Below are positions 1 through 9,967 of a stretch of 64,000 nt of DNA, in pieces. The position numbers and the translations under genes were made by a program. Under the pieces are notes generated by a model. That model searched no databases. It was given only the letters and a program-made list of their open reading frames with translations, and had not been told where the DNA came from. The stretch's first letter is position 1. Each line of letters starts with the position of its first letter. Source of the DNA: Elizabethkingia miricola (GTDB lineage: Bacteria > Bacteroidota > Bacteroidia > Flavobacteriales > Weeksellaceae). The DNA is taken from the NCBI RefSeq assembly GCF_001675285.1, contig NZ_LSGQ01000014.1:1-64000 (forward strand), in the 5' to 3' direction.

Positions 1-51
1 CTTGCTAATTAACATAGAATATCAAGGTTTAAAACCTTGACAAGGCTAATA

Positions 52-1209
52 CTAAAATAATGGCGTTAGCTTCTGTAAATTTTCCAGCGCCTGTTCTATT
101 GTTTCATTCTTTTTTGCAAAGCAAAAGCGTATAACTCTTTCATCCGTGCCATCTTCGTAGAAAGCGGAGAACGGAATTGTAGCTACTTTATGTTCTTTGG
201 TCAGCCATTGAGCAAACTCCAAATCTTCTAAATCTGAAAACTTTTTATAAGAAGCAGACAGGAAATAGGTAGCCTCAGGAATTAAAACATCAAATCCAAT
301 TTCTGACAAACCTTTTGCTAATAAATCTCTTTTCTCCTGGAAGAACCCTGACAATCCGGTATAACTATCCGGGTTTTGCAAAAGCTCTGCTATAGCATAC
401 TGAGCGGGCGTATTTACACTGAACACATTGTACTGATGCACTTTTTTCACCTCCTGCATAATAGATTCCGGAGCCAGCACATACCCCAGCTTCCAGCCTG
501 TAATATGGTACAGCTTCCCAAAAGAAGCCACAATAATACTTCTGTCTTTCAATTGAGACTGACTGAGACTTAGGTGCTTTTTACCATCAAATACAATATT
601 TTCATACACATCATCACTTAGAATAACAATATTGGTATTTTCTACTAGTTCAGTCAGCTGCTGAATATCATTTTCATCCAAAATATTTCCAGCCGGGTTA
701 TTCGGATTATTAATGATAATCATTTTTGTTTTAGCAGTTATCAGTTGCTTTACAACCGACCAGTCAATCTTATAATCGGGATAATGAAGCTTTACCGTCT
801 TAGGAACTCCTCCAAAAAGTCTGATCACCGGACTGTAAGAATCATACGCCGGTTCAAAGACAATAACTTCATCTCCTGCATTCACCAATGCAGCAATAGA
901 GCAGAAAAGAGCCTGTGTTGCTCCTGCTGTAACCATCACTTCAGATTCCGGACTATAATCTATACTATAACAATACTTTACTTTTTCAGAAATTGCATTA
1001 CGTAGTGGCTCTACACCCATCATTGGAGCATATTGATTAAAACCTTTTACAGCATATTTACCAATATTCTCTAATAACTTTTCATCCGGATAAAAATCGG
1101 GAAATCCCTGTGAAAGATTTACAGCATTTTCTTGCTGAGCCAACATAGACATTCTTGTAAAAATAGTCGTTTGAACCTCAGGAAGTTTTGAGTTTAAAAG
1201 CAACGGCAT
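52..1209 (-). CDS. Methionine-type class I/II aminotransferase (YbdL-like)
   Basis: This is a PLP-dependent fold-type I aminotransferase of the YbdL/KAT-like subgroup, which usually transfers the amino group of methionine or aromatic amino acids in the cytosol. The sequence shows the N-terminal LSQGFPDF substrate segment, a YAPMMG stretch, the INNPNNPAG cofactor motif, and the Schiff-base lysine in SFGKLYHITGWKLGY. The length (about 385 residues) is normal. An in-frame TTG exists at 1230, but it is the last part of a TATTTTTG -7 promoter element (1228-1235, minus strand). The ATG at 1209 is therefore the better start. It is divergent from the topoisomerase gene. The substrate is inferred from family resemblance only. 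Confidence 0.85.
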   Translation of the reverse strand: MPLLLNSKLPEVQTTIFTRMSMLAQQENAVNLSQGFPDFYPDEKLLENIGKYAVKGFNQYAPMMGVEPLRNAISEKVKYCYSIDYSPESEVMVTAGATQALFCSIAALVNAGDEVIVFEPAYDSYSPVIRLFGGVPKTVKLHYPDYKIDWSVVKQLITAKTKMIIINNPNNPAGNILDENDIQQLTELVENTNIVILSDDVYENIVFDGKKHLSLSQSQLKDRSIIVASFGKLYHITGWKLGYVLAPESIMQEVKKVHQYNVFSVNTPAQYAIAELLQNPDSYTGLSGFFQEKRDLLAKGLSEIGFDVLIPEATYFLSASYKKFSDLEDLEFAQWLTKEHKVATIPFSAFYEDGTDERVIRFCFAKKNETIEQALENLQKLTPLF

Positions 1210-1227
1210 TATATTTTTTTTGACAAA

Positions 1228-1235
1228 CAAAAATA
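1228..1235 (-). promoter_or_regulatory. -7 promoter element of the aminotransferase gene
   Basis: Minus-strand TATTTTTG matches the Bacteroidota -7 consensus TAnnTTTG, about 20 nt upstream of the ATG at 1209. Its last three bases make the spurious TTG start. Confidence 0.5.
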
Positions 1236-1280
1236 CTTATAAAGCATCACTCTAAGGCATAAAAACTCACAAAAAATCAC

Positions 1281-1288
1281 TATTTTTG
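1281..1288 (+). promoter_or_regulatory. -7 promoter element of the parE-type gene
   Basis: TATTTTTG matches TAnnTTTG and lies 20 nt before the ATG at 1309, the same geometry as the divergent aminotransferase promoter. I see no clear -33 TTG. Confidence 0.5.
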
Positions 1289-1308
1289 TAGATATTACAA
1301 TTTCAAGA

Positions 1309-3204
1309 ATGTCTGAAAACACTACTGTTAACTATTCCGAAGATAATATACGATCCCTCGAGTGGCAGGAGCACGTAAGATTGCGTCCCGGCATGTACAT
1401 CGGAAAATTGGGAGATGGTTCTTCCGCCGATGATGGTATCTATATTCTCTTAAAAGAAATCATCGATAACTCGATTGATGAATTTGCCATGAACTCTGGT
1501 AAAAGGATCGAAATAAAACTGGATGAAGGCAAGGCCATTATCCGGGATTATGGTCGTGGTATTCCTTTGGGTAAGGTTGTGGATGCGGTATCCAAAATGA
1601 ATACCGGTGGTAAATACGATTCCAAAGCCTTCAAAAAATCTGTAGGTCTGAACGGAGTAGGTTCCAAGGCTGTAAATGCCCTTTCCAACTTTTTCAAAGT
1701 AAAATCAGTTCGTGAAGGAAGAGCCAAAGTAGCTGAATTCAGTCAGGGGGTTATTGTACAGGATTTTCCGGAGGCAGATACTACCGAAAGAAATGGTACC
1801 GAAATTACTTTTGTGCCAGATGATACAATCTTCACCAACTATCGCTTCAGAAAAGAGTACATCGAGAAGATGCTTAAAAATTACTCTTACCTGAATCCAG
1901 GGCTGAAAATTGTATTCAACGGACAGGTATTTGTTTCAGAGAACGGTCTTAAAGACCTCCTTCAGGATGAAATTGATGGTGAAATCCTTTACCCAATCAT
2001 TCACCTGAAAGACAATGATATTGAAGTTGCTATTACGCACTCGGACAAATCTCAGTCCGAAACGTATTTTTCATTCGTTAACGGACAGAATACGACACAA
2101 GGGGGGACACACCTTAATGCTTTTCGTGAAGCATTTGTAAAAACTGTTCGAGAATTTTATAATAAAAGTTATGAAGCTGCCGATGTAAGAAAATCTATTA
2201 TCGCTGCTATTTCCATAAAAGTAGAAGAACCTGTTTTCGAATCTCAGACCAAAACCAAACTGGGAAGTAATGAAATGGGGCCGGGGCAAGTTACTGTACG
2301 TACTTTCGTAAATGACTTCCTTAAAAACAAACTTGATAATTTCCTTCATAAAGAGCCAGAAACATCGGAAGCTTTATTAAAGAAAATTATCGTTTCCGAA
2401 AGAGAAAGAAAAGAGCTTTCCGGTATTCAGAAACTGGCTCGTGAGCGTGCAAAGAAAGTATCACTTCACAATAAAAAACTTAGAGACTGCCGCCAGCATT
2501 ATAACGATCAGAAAGCCGACCGTAAATCGGAAACTATGATCTTTATTACCGAGGGAGATTCCGCATCAGGATCCATCACGAAAAGCCGCGATGTAGAAAC
2601 ACAGGCAGTATTCAGTTTGAAAGGTAAACCGTTAAACTGCTACGGGCTGACCAAGAAGGTAGTTTATGAAAATGAAGAATTCAACCTGCTTCAGGCAGCT
2701 CTTAATATTGAAGAGAGTTTGGAAGATCTTCGTTATAATCAGGTTATTATCGCCACCGATGCCGATGTCGATGGTATGCACATCCGATTACTAATGATTA
2801 CTTTCTTCTTGCAATTCTTCCCGGATGTTATCAAGAACGGACATTTATATATCCTTCAGACGCCTTTGTTCAGGGTTAGAAATAAAAAAGAAACCCGTTA
2901 CTGCTACAGCGAGGCTGAAAGAGTAAAGGCATTAAATGAGCTAGGGAAAAATCCTGAAATCACGCGATTCAAGGGACTTGGTGAAATTTCTCCGGATGAA
3001 TTCAAACACTTTATCGGGAAGGATATTCGTCTTGAACCTGTTGTTATGGGTAAAGATACTACTATAGACCAACTACTGGAATTCTATATGGGCAAAAATA
3101 CACCAGACAGACAAAACTTCATTCTGGAGAATCTTGTTGTAGAAGATACAGACATCGAGAAAAAAGAACTGAAAGAAGAGGTCGTAACAGAAACAGAAGG
3201 ATAA
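1309..3204 (+). CDS. parE: DNA topoisomerase IV subunit B (ParE-type)
   Basis: This is the ATPase and TOPRIM subunit of a type II topoisomerase, which decatenates or relaxes DNA with its ParC-type partner encoded downstream. In order it shows the GHKL ATP-binding motifs ([10 protein letters not shown], then DYGRGIPLG and [14 protein letters not shown]), the transducer region, and a C-terminal TOPRIM domain with [11 protein letters not shown] and [12 protein letters not shown]. At 631 residues it is the short GyrB/ParE form without a long insertion. The ATG follows a TAnnTTTG promoter. Assignment to topoisomerase IV rather than gyrase rests on the adjacent ParC-like subunit with a degenerate C-terminal wrapping domain. 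Confidence 0.93.
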   Translation: MSENTTVNYSEDNIRSLEWQEHVRLRPGMYIGKLGDGSSADDGIYILLKEIIDNSIDEFAMNSGKRIEIKLDEGKAIIRDYGRGIPLGKVVDAVSKMNTGGKYDSKAFKKSVGLNGVGSKAVNALSNFFKVKSVREGRAKVAEFSQGVIVQDFPEADTTERNGTEITFVPDDTIFTNYRFRKEYIEKMLKNYSYLNPGLKIVFNGQVFVSENGLKDLLQDEIDGEILYPIIHLKDNDIEVAITHSDKSQSETYFSFVNGQNTTQGGTHLNAFREAFVKTVREFYNKSYEAADVRKSIIAAISIKVEEPVFESQTKTKLGSNEMGPGQVTVRTFVNDFLKNKLDNFLHKEPETSEALLKKIIVSERERKELSGIQKLARERAKKVSLHNKKLRDCRQHYNDQKADRKSETMIFITEGDSASGSITKSRDVETQAVFSLKGKPLNCYGLTKKVVYENEEFNLLQAALNIEESLEDLRYNQVIIATDADVDGMHIRLLMITFFLQFFPDVIKNGHLYILQTPLFRVRNKKETRYCYSEAERVKALNELGKNPEITRFKGLGEISPDEFKHFIGKDIRLEPVVMGKDTTIDQLLEFYMGKNTPDRQNFILENLVVEDTDIEKKELKEEVVTETEG

Positions 3205-3326
3205 TCAAATACATCGACAAACTCAGTATGACAACGCTAAAACTTAGTTAATTAACATTATAGCATTAATCTCTGAATATGTCGAATTCTTATTCTTATA
3301 AATAATATACAGCGCTACCAATATAA

Positions 3327-5903
3327 ATGGAAGAAAACAATTTAAACCACGCAGAAGAATCATTAAAGAAAGTTTCCGGACTTTACCAGGACTGGTTTCT
3401 GGATTATGCCTCTTATGTAATTCTTGACCGTGCAATTCCGTCCGTATATGATGGACTGAAACCCGTACAGCGAAGAATTATGCATTCTATGCGTGAGCTG
3501 GAAGACGGACGTTATAACAAAGTTGCCAATATCGTAGGTAACACGATGAAATATCACCCGCATGGTGATGCATCCATTACCGATGCAATGGTACAAATCG
3601 GCCAGAAAGAATTATTAATAGATACACAGGGAAACTGGGGAAATATATTCACGGGAGATAGTGCAGCTGCAGCCCGTTATATAGAAGCCAGACTAACTCC
3701 TTTTGCTCTGGAAGTAGTCTTCAATCCGAAAACTACCGAATGGTCTAAATCTTATGACGGAAGAAATAACGAACCTATTGATCTTCCTGTAAAGTTCCCT
3801 TTGCTTCTGGCACAGGGAGTAGAAGGGATTGGTGTAGGTCTTTCTACCAAAATCTTACCACACAACTTTAACGAACTAGTCAACGCATCTGTTGCTTACC
3901 TGAAAAAGAAACCTTTCCAGGTATTTCCTGACTTTCTTACAGAAGGTCTGCTGGATGTTTCTGAATACAATGACGGGCAGCGTGGTGGTAAGGTAAGGGC
4001 AAGAGCAAGAATTACCCAAAAAGATAAGCATACACTTATTGTAACAGAACTTCCATTTTCCAAAACAACTGGAGATCTTATTGATAGTATCATCAAGGCG
4101 AATGAGAAAGGGAAGATTAAAATCAAGAAAATTGAAGATAATACTTCGGATAAAGTAGAAATTTTAATTCACCTTCATCCGGATGTATCACCAGATAAAA
4201 CAATTGATGCACTATATGCATTTACCGACTGTCAGGTAACTATTTCACCAAATGCCTGTGTTATTGTAGGGGATAAACCAATGTTCCTGAATGTTTCCGA
4301 AATTCTGAAAATGAATACGGATCATACTGTATCATTACTAAAACTGGAATTAGAAATCGAACTTGGGGAACTTGAAGAGAAATGGCATTTTGCATCTCTT
4401 GAAAAAATCTTTATAGAAAACGAAATCTATCAGGAGATTAAAAACAGAGCTTCCAAAGAGGAAGTCTATGGTGCAATTGATCTGGCTCTAAATCCATTTA
4501 CCAAGCACCTGATGCGCGAAGTTACTGTTGAGGATATCATCAGACTAACAGAACTTCCTTTCATGAGGATCTCCCGTTATGATCAGGACAAAGCGCTTGA
4601 AAATATTGCAGCACTGGAAGGAAAAATAGAGCAGGTGAAACACCATCTGGCGAATCTTATTACCTATGCAATAGATTACTTCCTGAATATTCAGAAAAAA
4701 TACGGAAAGAATAAAGAAAGAAGAACTGAGCTAAGAATTTTCGATACTATCGACGCAACTAAGGTGGCTGTAGCGAATGAGAAATTCTATGCTAATTTCG
4801 ACGAAGGCTTTATTGGTACTTCACTGAAAAAAGATCAGTTCCTTTTTGAATGTTCGGATATCGACGACATTATTATCTTCCGTAAAGATGGTACCATGCT
4901 TGTAACCAAGGTTGAATCTAAAACCTTTGTTGGCAAAAACATACTGCACGTTGGCATCTGGAAGAAAAATGATAAACGTACAGTTTATAACATGATCTAC
5001 CGCGAAGGTAAAGAAGGACCTTATTACATGAAGCGTTTCTTCGTTACCGGTGTTATCAGAAGCAACGAATACAACCTGGCATCGGATAAGAAAGGTTCGG
5101 AAGTACTTTATTTCTCTGCCAACGCCAATGGTGAAGCTGAAGTTGTAAACGTATTACTGAAGCCAAGTGCCCGTATCCGTAAAAACAAACTGGATATAGA
5201 CTTCTCCGAACTGGCGATAAAGGGTAGAGACTCTAAAGGTAATCTGGTAACCAAATATCCGATTAAAAAGATTGAAATGAAGGAAGAAGGTGTTTCTACA
5301 CTGGCTCCTCGTAAAATATGGTTTGATGAAGCTGTAAGAAGGCTGAATGCTGATGCAAGAGGTACTTTCCTTGGAACTTTCAAAGGTGAAGACAAAATCT
5401 TATTGGTTACACCGAAAGGAGAGGCCCGCCTTGTAAGCTTTGATCTTTCTAACCGTTTCGATGATGAATATATTATCCTTGAAAAATGGAAACCGGAACA
5501 GTCAATAGGCTGTATCTACTATGATGGTGAGAAAGAACGTTATTTTGTAAAGCGCTTCTTATTGGAAAGCACAAACAATCCACAGCTATTCTTCCCGTCG
5601 GAACACCCTAAATCTTTTGTAGAGTGGGTAAGTACCGGTAAAAATGCATCGGCTGAACTGATATTCAGTAAAGAAAAAGGAAAAGATAAAGATCCGGAAA
5701 CAATACTGATAGATGAATTTATTACTGTAAAAGGTATTAAAGCATTAGGAAATCAGCTGTCAAAAGACAAAATACGAACCATTAACATTACTATTCCTGA
5801 ACCTGAAGAGGAGGAAGTAATTGAAGAAATTCCGGATATCTCTGAGGATTTTGATGATGATGGTACAATAGGAAATCTGTTTGAGGAAGGAGACGATAAC
5901 TAA
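3327..5903 (+). CDS. parC: DNA topoisomerase IV subunit A (ParC-type)
   Basis: This is the breakage-reunion subunit, which cuts DNA through a tyrosine (Y118, in AAARYIEARLTPFA). The winged-helix part has DGLKPVQRRIMHSM (residues 43-56) and the quinolone-region motif HPHGDASITDAM (77-88). The C-terminal half is a beta-pinwheel-like wrapping domain, followed by an acidic tail rich in Glu and Asp. At 858 residues it is within the ParC/GyrA range. A 122-nt gap separates it from the parE-type gene on the same strand, so they are probably cotranscribed. The residue aligned with the classical quinolone serine is Ala82, which I recall as usual for this phylum. Confidence 0.92.
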   Translation: MEENNLNHAEESLKKVSGLYQDWFLDYASYVILDRAIPSVYDGLKPVQRRIMHSMRELEDGRYNKVANIVGNTMKYHPHGDASITDAMVQIGQKELLIDTQGNWGNIFTGDSAAAARYIEARLTPFALEVVFNPKTTEWSKSYDGRNNEPIDLPVKFPLLLAQGVEGIGVGLSTKILPHNFNELVNASVAYLKKKPFQVFPDFLTEGLLDVSEYNDGQRGGKVRARARITQKDKHTLIVTELPFSKTTGDLIDSIIKANEKGKIKIKKIEDNTSDKVEILIHLHPDVSPDKTIDALYAFTDCQVTISPNACVIVGDKPMFLNVSEILKMNTDHTVSLLKLELEIELGELEEKWHFASLEKIFIENEIYQEIKNRASKEEVYGAIDLALNPFTKHLMREVTVEDIIRLTELPFMRISRYDQDKALENIAALEGKIEQVKHHLANLITYAIDYFLNIQKKYGKNKERRTELRIFDTIDATKVAVANEKFYANFDEGFIGTSLKKDQFLFECSDIDDIIIFRKDGTMLVTKVESKTFVGKNILHVGIWKKNDKRTVYNMIYREGKEGPYYMKRFFVTGVIRSNEYNLASDKKGSEVLYFSANANGEAEVVNVLLKPSARIRKNKLDIDFSELAIKGRDSKGNLVTKYPIKKIEMKEEGVSTLAPRKIWFDEAVRRLNADARGTFLGTFKGEDKILLVTPKGEARLVSFDLSNRFDDEYIILEKWKPEQSIGCIYYDGEKERYFVKRFLLESTNNPQLFFPSEHPKSFVEWVSTGKNASAELIFSKEKGKDKDPETILIDEFITVKGIKALGNQLSKDKIRTINITIPEPEEEEVIEEIPDISEDFDDDGTIGNLFEEGDDN

Positions 5904-5936
5904 AACAGTTCGACTTCACACAAAATAGTATAAAAC

Positions 5937-5968
5937 AAACCTCATAGGCATAGAAACCTGTGAGGTTT
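5937..5968 (+). terminator. Stem-loop after the topoisomerase genes
   Basis: AAACCTCA at 5937-5944 pairs with TGAGGTTT at 5961-5968 across a 16-nt loop, about 35 nt after the parC-type stop. There is no long T-tract, so termination is plausible but not certain. Confidence 0.45.
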
Positions 5969-6031
5969 AATATAAAATAGCCAGACAAATGGCTGGCATT
6001 AAACAAAACAAATAAAAGTTTCACACTCAAT

Positions 6032-6463
6032 ATGTTCTCCAAACAAGAAGCGGCACAACTGAAGACAGAATTTTGGACAGCTTTCGGGAAATCATTTCCC
6101 CGAAAGTGGCTTTTATATGATACAAAAATCAAAGATTTTTCTTTCAAATTTTACGCAGACAATAAGAAAGCAGAAGTTTCTTTAGATATAGAAATGAAAG
6201 ACGAGCTTTTCAGAAATGCTTATTATGAGAAAATTGAATCTCTGGAAAATTTATTACGAGAAGATTATCTTCCGGATGCTATTATGGAGGAGCATTACTT
6301 TCTGGAAAGCGGAAAAGAAATAAGCCGTATTTGGGTACAGAAAGAAAATGTAAGTATCTTCAATAAAAATTCGTGGCAGGAAACTTTCGAATTTTTTGTA
6401 GAAAAAATGACTGCCTTCGAAAACTTTTATCAGGACTTTGAAGATTTTATAAAAGATGTCTGA
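6032..6463 (+). CDS. DUF4268 domain protein
   Basis: This 143-residue soluble protein resembles the DUF4268 family, which often occurs as a C-terminal module in restriction or endonuclease-like proteins and as a free-standing protein in flavobacteria. It is rich in aromatic and acidic residues (KTEFWTAFGKSFPRKWLLYDTKI near the start) and has no signal peptide or membrane segment. Its stop overlaps the start of the AddB-like gene by 8 nt, which points to translational coupling and perhaps a shared role in DNA metabolism. No catalytic motif is obvious. The family call is by recall of sequence style, and the function is unknown. Confidence 0.65.
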   Translation: MFSKQEAAQLKTEFWTAFGKSFPRKWLLYDTKIKDFSFKFYADNKKAEVSLDIEMKDELFRNAYYEKIESLENLLREDYLPDAIMEEHYFLESGKEISRIWVQKENVSIFNKNSWQETFEFFVEKMTAFENFYQDFEDFIKDV

Positions 6464-9191
6464 AACTACCCAACATAGTTTTCTAAACAAAATTGTTGAC
6501 AGCCTCCTTCAGAAGGACAAACCTCTCCATGCCTATACCTTTATACTTCCGGGTAAACGTCCGGCAGTCTTTATCAAAAAGATTCTGGCAGAGAAACAAT
6601 ACGAAGGAATTCTGCCGAAATTTCAGACTATTGACGAACTAATTACAGAAATATCCGGACTACAGCAGATCTCGGGTATTCCTTTATGGCTTTTCGCTTA
6701 CAAAACCTATCGTAAAATTGATGCAAAAGAGGATATACAGTCCTTCCTGAAATGGTTCCCAACACTTTTAAAAGATTGGGATGATATGCTGAAATTTTCT
6801 AAAAGTGATACTCCGGTTCTGGAATTTATGCTTTCAGACGAACGTATTAAGAACTGGGGCGAATTGCTTGGTGAAGATAAGCCACACCGACGCAATCTGA
6901 ACTTCTGGCAGAAAATGAACTCCTTTCTTCCGCTACTGAAAAAAGAATTGCTTCAGGAAAATCTGGCAACTCCCGGAATTATTCATGAAAAGGTAAAAGA
7001 AACTGTAAGCCACTTTGCTGAAACTACAAAACTACAGTTAGTATTCTGTGGTTTTAATGCTTTTACGCCTGTAGAAGAAAAACTGGTCAGAAATCTCCTG
7101 CAATGGGACAAGGCTTTATGCTTTTTCCAGGCGGACGAATATTATATCAAAGACAGACGCCAGGAAGCCGGAAAATTTCTGCGCGAACATCAGCATTGGA
7201 AAGAGTTTAATGAATACAGACCTTTCAGCTGGATAGAAAATCATTTTTCGGAAAATAAAAACATTCAGGTATTCGAAGTTTCCGGAAATATTGCGCAGAC
7301 AAAACTTCTTCCGCATATTCTGGATGATCTTCGGAAACGAAACCCCGAACTAAGTAATACTGCAGTTGTTCTTCTGGACGAAAACCTGCTGCCACCAACA
7401 CTGGAAAGTCTCCAGCATCTGGTAAAGAGTCTAAATATTACAATGGGATTCCCACTGAAGAATTTATCATTCAGCGTGGCTATGAAAAAGCTTTTTTATC
7501 TGCAAAAACAGTTGGATAAAAACAGCTCATCCTATTATTACGCAGATCTTGTTCCACTGTTAGAGGAATTACCATACAAGACAGAAGATGAACCTATTAT
7601 TAAAGGTTTTCTGGAGCAGCTGGAAGAAAGGAACCTGGTTTATATTTCCAGAAAATTGTTTAATGAGCTTTTAGGCGGTATATCATATATTAATTTACTA
7701 ACCAAACCAAATGATCCAAAAGTCTATCTGGATACACTTATCGACTTTTGCATCTCATGCAAGTTTGAAAAGATAAACGATATAGATTATGAAAATATAT
7801 CGAGCTTTGAGAAGGCTTTTATAAGTCTTAAAAATCAGTTACAACAATATGACTTCCTTGTAGATATTATTACTCTGGAAGTACTGGTAAACCAACTCGT
7901 AAGTACCGAAACCATAGATTTTGAAGGGGAGCCTCTTTCGGGATTACAGCTTATGGGGCTTTTGGAAACCCGTTTGCTGAATTTTGAAAATGTCATTATG
8001 CTTTCTATAAACGAAGGTAAACTGCCATTAGGGAGAACCCAGAATACTTACCTGCCTTTCGATGTCCGTCGTAATTTCGGAATGAACACTTTTCTGGAAA
8101 ACGATTCTATCTATGCATATCATTTTTACCGACTTATTCAGGAAGCTAAAAATGTATACATGCTCTTTAATGGACTTACAAGTGGGGTAAACATCGGTGA
8201 AAAAAGCCGTTTCATTACTCAGATCGAAATGGAAAGTCAGCACCAGATACAAAATTATGTTGTAGACAGCTCTTCCGAACCTGTGAATCAGGAACCGATA
8301 CGCATAAAGAAAACGTCATTGGTACTAGAAAAACTAGAGCTTTGGAAACAGAAAGTTTCACCTTCCCACCTAAATGCTTACCTCTACAATCCATTAGATT
8401 TCTATCTGAATCAGATTCTGAACACAAGACTTCCGGATGAACTGGAAGAGGAGATCTCGGTTCGTAACTTTGGTAACCTTGTACACTATACATTGGATTA
8501 TCTTTACCAAAGCTTACTGAACAGAAAGCTGACAGCTACAGATCTTAAACAGGCTCAGAATAAAGTGGAGGAGGCACTGGACTATATTATTATAGAAAAA
8601 CTAAAACATTCCCCGGATTATTATAAACGCGGAATGAATTACATTCATAAATCGGTTGCTAAAAGAACACTTCAGAATATTATTCAGAAAGATCTGGATG
8701 ATGTAGAGCAAGGAAACTCACTAGAAATTCTGGCTCTGGAGCATAATATCCATGCTGATTTTTATCTGGATGACCAGCAGCAGGATAAAATAAGCTTCAA
8801 TGGTTTTGCCGACAGGATAGACCGTTTCAACGGAACACTTCGTATTATCGACTATAAAAGTGCCAAGGCGGGTGACCTTAATGTAAAGTCTAATCCTAAA
8901 AAGGATGAAGACACGCAGTTATTTGATAAAAAATATAAACAAGAAGTGCAGCTATCTATCTATGCACATTGTGCCTTGACTTCCGGAGCTTTTCCGGATC
9001 AGGAAGTACAATGTGGTATATGGAGCTTTGTGGCACCTGATGAGGGACCCAAAATGCTAAATATATCCGGAGACAGCTATATCAGTAAATCCGATCTTGA
9101 ACTGCCAATGAAATCGGTAAAGTCTATTATACTGGATATTCTGAACCCGGAGAAGGACTTTGTTGAAGAGGACAGCACAGGCTGGGGCTAA
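6456..9191 (+). CDS. AddB-like PD-(D/E)XK exonuclease subunit
   Basis: This is probably the AddB-type subunit of a RecBCD-like helicase-nuclease that processes double-strand breaks. The C-terminal third carries the RecB-family nuclease signature: a GNLVH motif with H677, then IIDYKSA with D799 and K801. The N-terminus has FILPGKRPAVF where an active helicase would have a Walker A, so the helicase domain looks inactive, as is normal for AddB. The iron-sulfur cysteine cluster of Bacillus AddB is not seen. Length is 911 residues. It overlaps the DUF4268 gene by 8 nt. The AddA partner is not in the window. Confidence 0.85.
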   Translation: MSETTQHSFLNKIVDSLLQKDKPLHAYTFILPGKRPAVFIKKILAEKQYEGILPKFQTIDELITEISGLQQISGIPLWLFAYKTYRKIDAKEDIQSFLKWFPTLLKDWDDMLKFSKSDTPVLEFMLSDERIKNWGELLGEDKPHRRNLNFWQKMNSFLPLLKKELLQENLATPGIIHEKVKETVSHFAETTKLQLVFCGFNAFTPVEEKLVRNLLQWDKALCFFQADEYYIKDRRQEAGKFLREHQHWKEFNEYRPFSWIENHFSENKNIQVFEVSGNIAQTKLLPHILDDLRKRNPELSNTAVVLLDENLLPPTLESLQHLVKSLNITMGFPLKNLSFSVAMKKLFYLQKQLDKNSSSYYYADLVPLLEELPYKTEDEPIIKGFLEQLEERNLVYISRKLFNELLGGISYINLLTKPNDPKVYLDTLIDFCISCKFEKINDIDYENISSFEKAFISLKNQLQQYDFLVDIITLEVLVNQLVSTETIDFEGEPLSGLQLMGLLETRLLNFENVIMLSINEGKLPLGRTQNTYLPFDVRRNFGMNTFLENDSIYAYHFYRLIQEAKNVYMLFNGLTSGVNIGEKSRFITQIEMESQHQIQNYVVDSSSEPVNQEPIRIKKTSLVLEKLELWKQKVSPSHLNAYLYNPLDFYLNQILNTRLPDELEEEISVRNFGNLVHYTLDYLYQSLLNRKLTATDLKQAQNKVEEALDYIIIEKLKHSPDYYKRGMNYIHKSVAKRTLQNIIQKDLDDVEQGNSLEILALEHNIHADFYLDDQQQDKISFNGFADRIDRFNGTLRIIDYKSAKAGDLNVKSNPKKDEDTQLFDKKYKQEVQLSIYAHCALTSGAFPDQEVQCGIWSFVAPDEGPKMLNISGDSYISKSDLELPMKSVKSIILDILNPEKDFVEEDSTGWG

Positions 9192-9217
9192 ACAATTTTT
9201 AAAAATATAGTAATAAA

Positions 9218-9853
9218 ATGATACCAATTCACGATCTTATCTTTTTTATTATAGCAGCTTTTATCTTAGTGATCAGTCCGGGCCCTAATATGATTTATTT
9301 GATCTCAAGAACCATAACACAGGGAAGAAAAGCAGGTCTTACATCGCTTGCAGGTGTTGTTTGTGGATTCCTGTTTCATATCATAATGGTATCTTTTGGG
9401 CTGACAGCAGTACTGTTTGCTGTACCATATGCCTATGTTGTACTAAAGACTTTAGGAACAGTTTACCTTTTGTATTTAGCCTATCAGGCAATTAAACCAA
9501 ACAGTAAAAATATCTTCGAAGTTGACCAGAACATTTCAATAGATCGTCCCGGGAAATTATTTACCGTAGGCTTTCTTACGAATGTCCTCAATCCTAAAGT
9601 AGCTGTTTTCTATCTGTCTTTCTTTCCACAGTTTATCAAACCTCAATATGGTTCCATCCTCACTCAGAGTCTGGAACTGGGAGTTATACAGGTATTTGTA
9701 AGCTTTAGTATCAACTTTATTATTGTATTAACTGCTGCACAAGCCGCACGTTTCTTTGCAAAGAACCCAACATGGATAAAAGCTCAGAAATGGTTTATGG
9801 CAAGTGTATTAGGTTTTCTTGCCATAAAAATGGCTCTTTCAAAAGCGAAATAG
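9218..9853 (+). CDS. LysE/RhtB family amino-acid exporter
   Basis: This 211-residue inner-membrane protein has the LysE/RhtB fold, which exports amino acids or homoserine-type compounds. It shows the family hallmark near the N-terminus (VISPGPNMIYLISRTITQGRKAGL, residues 19-42) and about six hydrophobic segments. A central NVLNPKVAVFYLSFFPQF motif is also typical of the family. It starts 26 nt after the AddB-like stop. Readthrough is possible, but the functions look unrelated. The substrate cannot be deduced. Confidence 0.88.
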   Translation: MIPIHDLIFFIIAAFILVISPGPNMIYLISRTITQGRKAGLTSLAGVVCGFLFHIIMVSFGLTAVLFAVPYAYVVLKTLGTVYLLYLAYQAIKPNSKNIFEVDQNISIDRPGKLFTVGFLTNVLNPKVAVFYLSFFPQFIKPQYGSILTQSLELGVIQVFVSFSINFIIVLTAAQAARFFAKNPTWIKAQKWFMASVLGFLAIKMALSKAK

Positions 9854-9921
9854 AAAATAAAATTACAGATAGGAAAGTAAACGAATAGCTCAAAATAATT
9901 TTATTTTTTTGAATCTGGTGT

Positions 9922-9941
9922 AACAATCTTCATAGATTGTT
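9922..9941. promoter_or_regulatory. Short hairpin upstream of the barrel gene
   Basis: AACAATCT and AGATTGTT form a perfect 8-bp inverted repeat around TCAT, ending 26 nt before the ATG at 9968. It may be an operator or a leader hairpin. Nothing else supports either role. Confidence 0.35.
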
Positions 9942-9967
9942 GTCTTATTAATAAAAACATCATTTGA

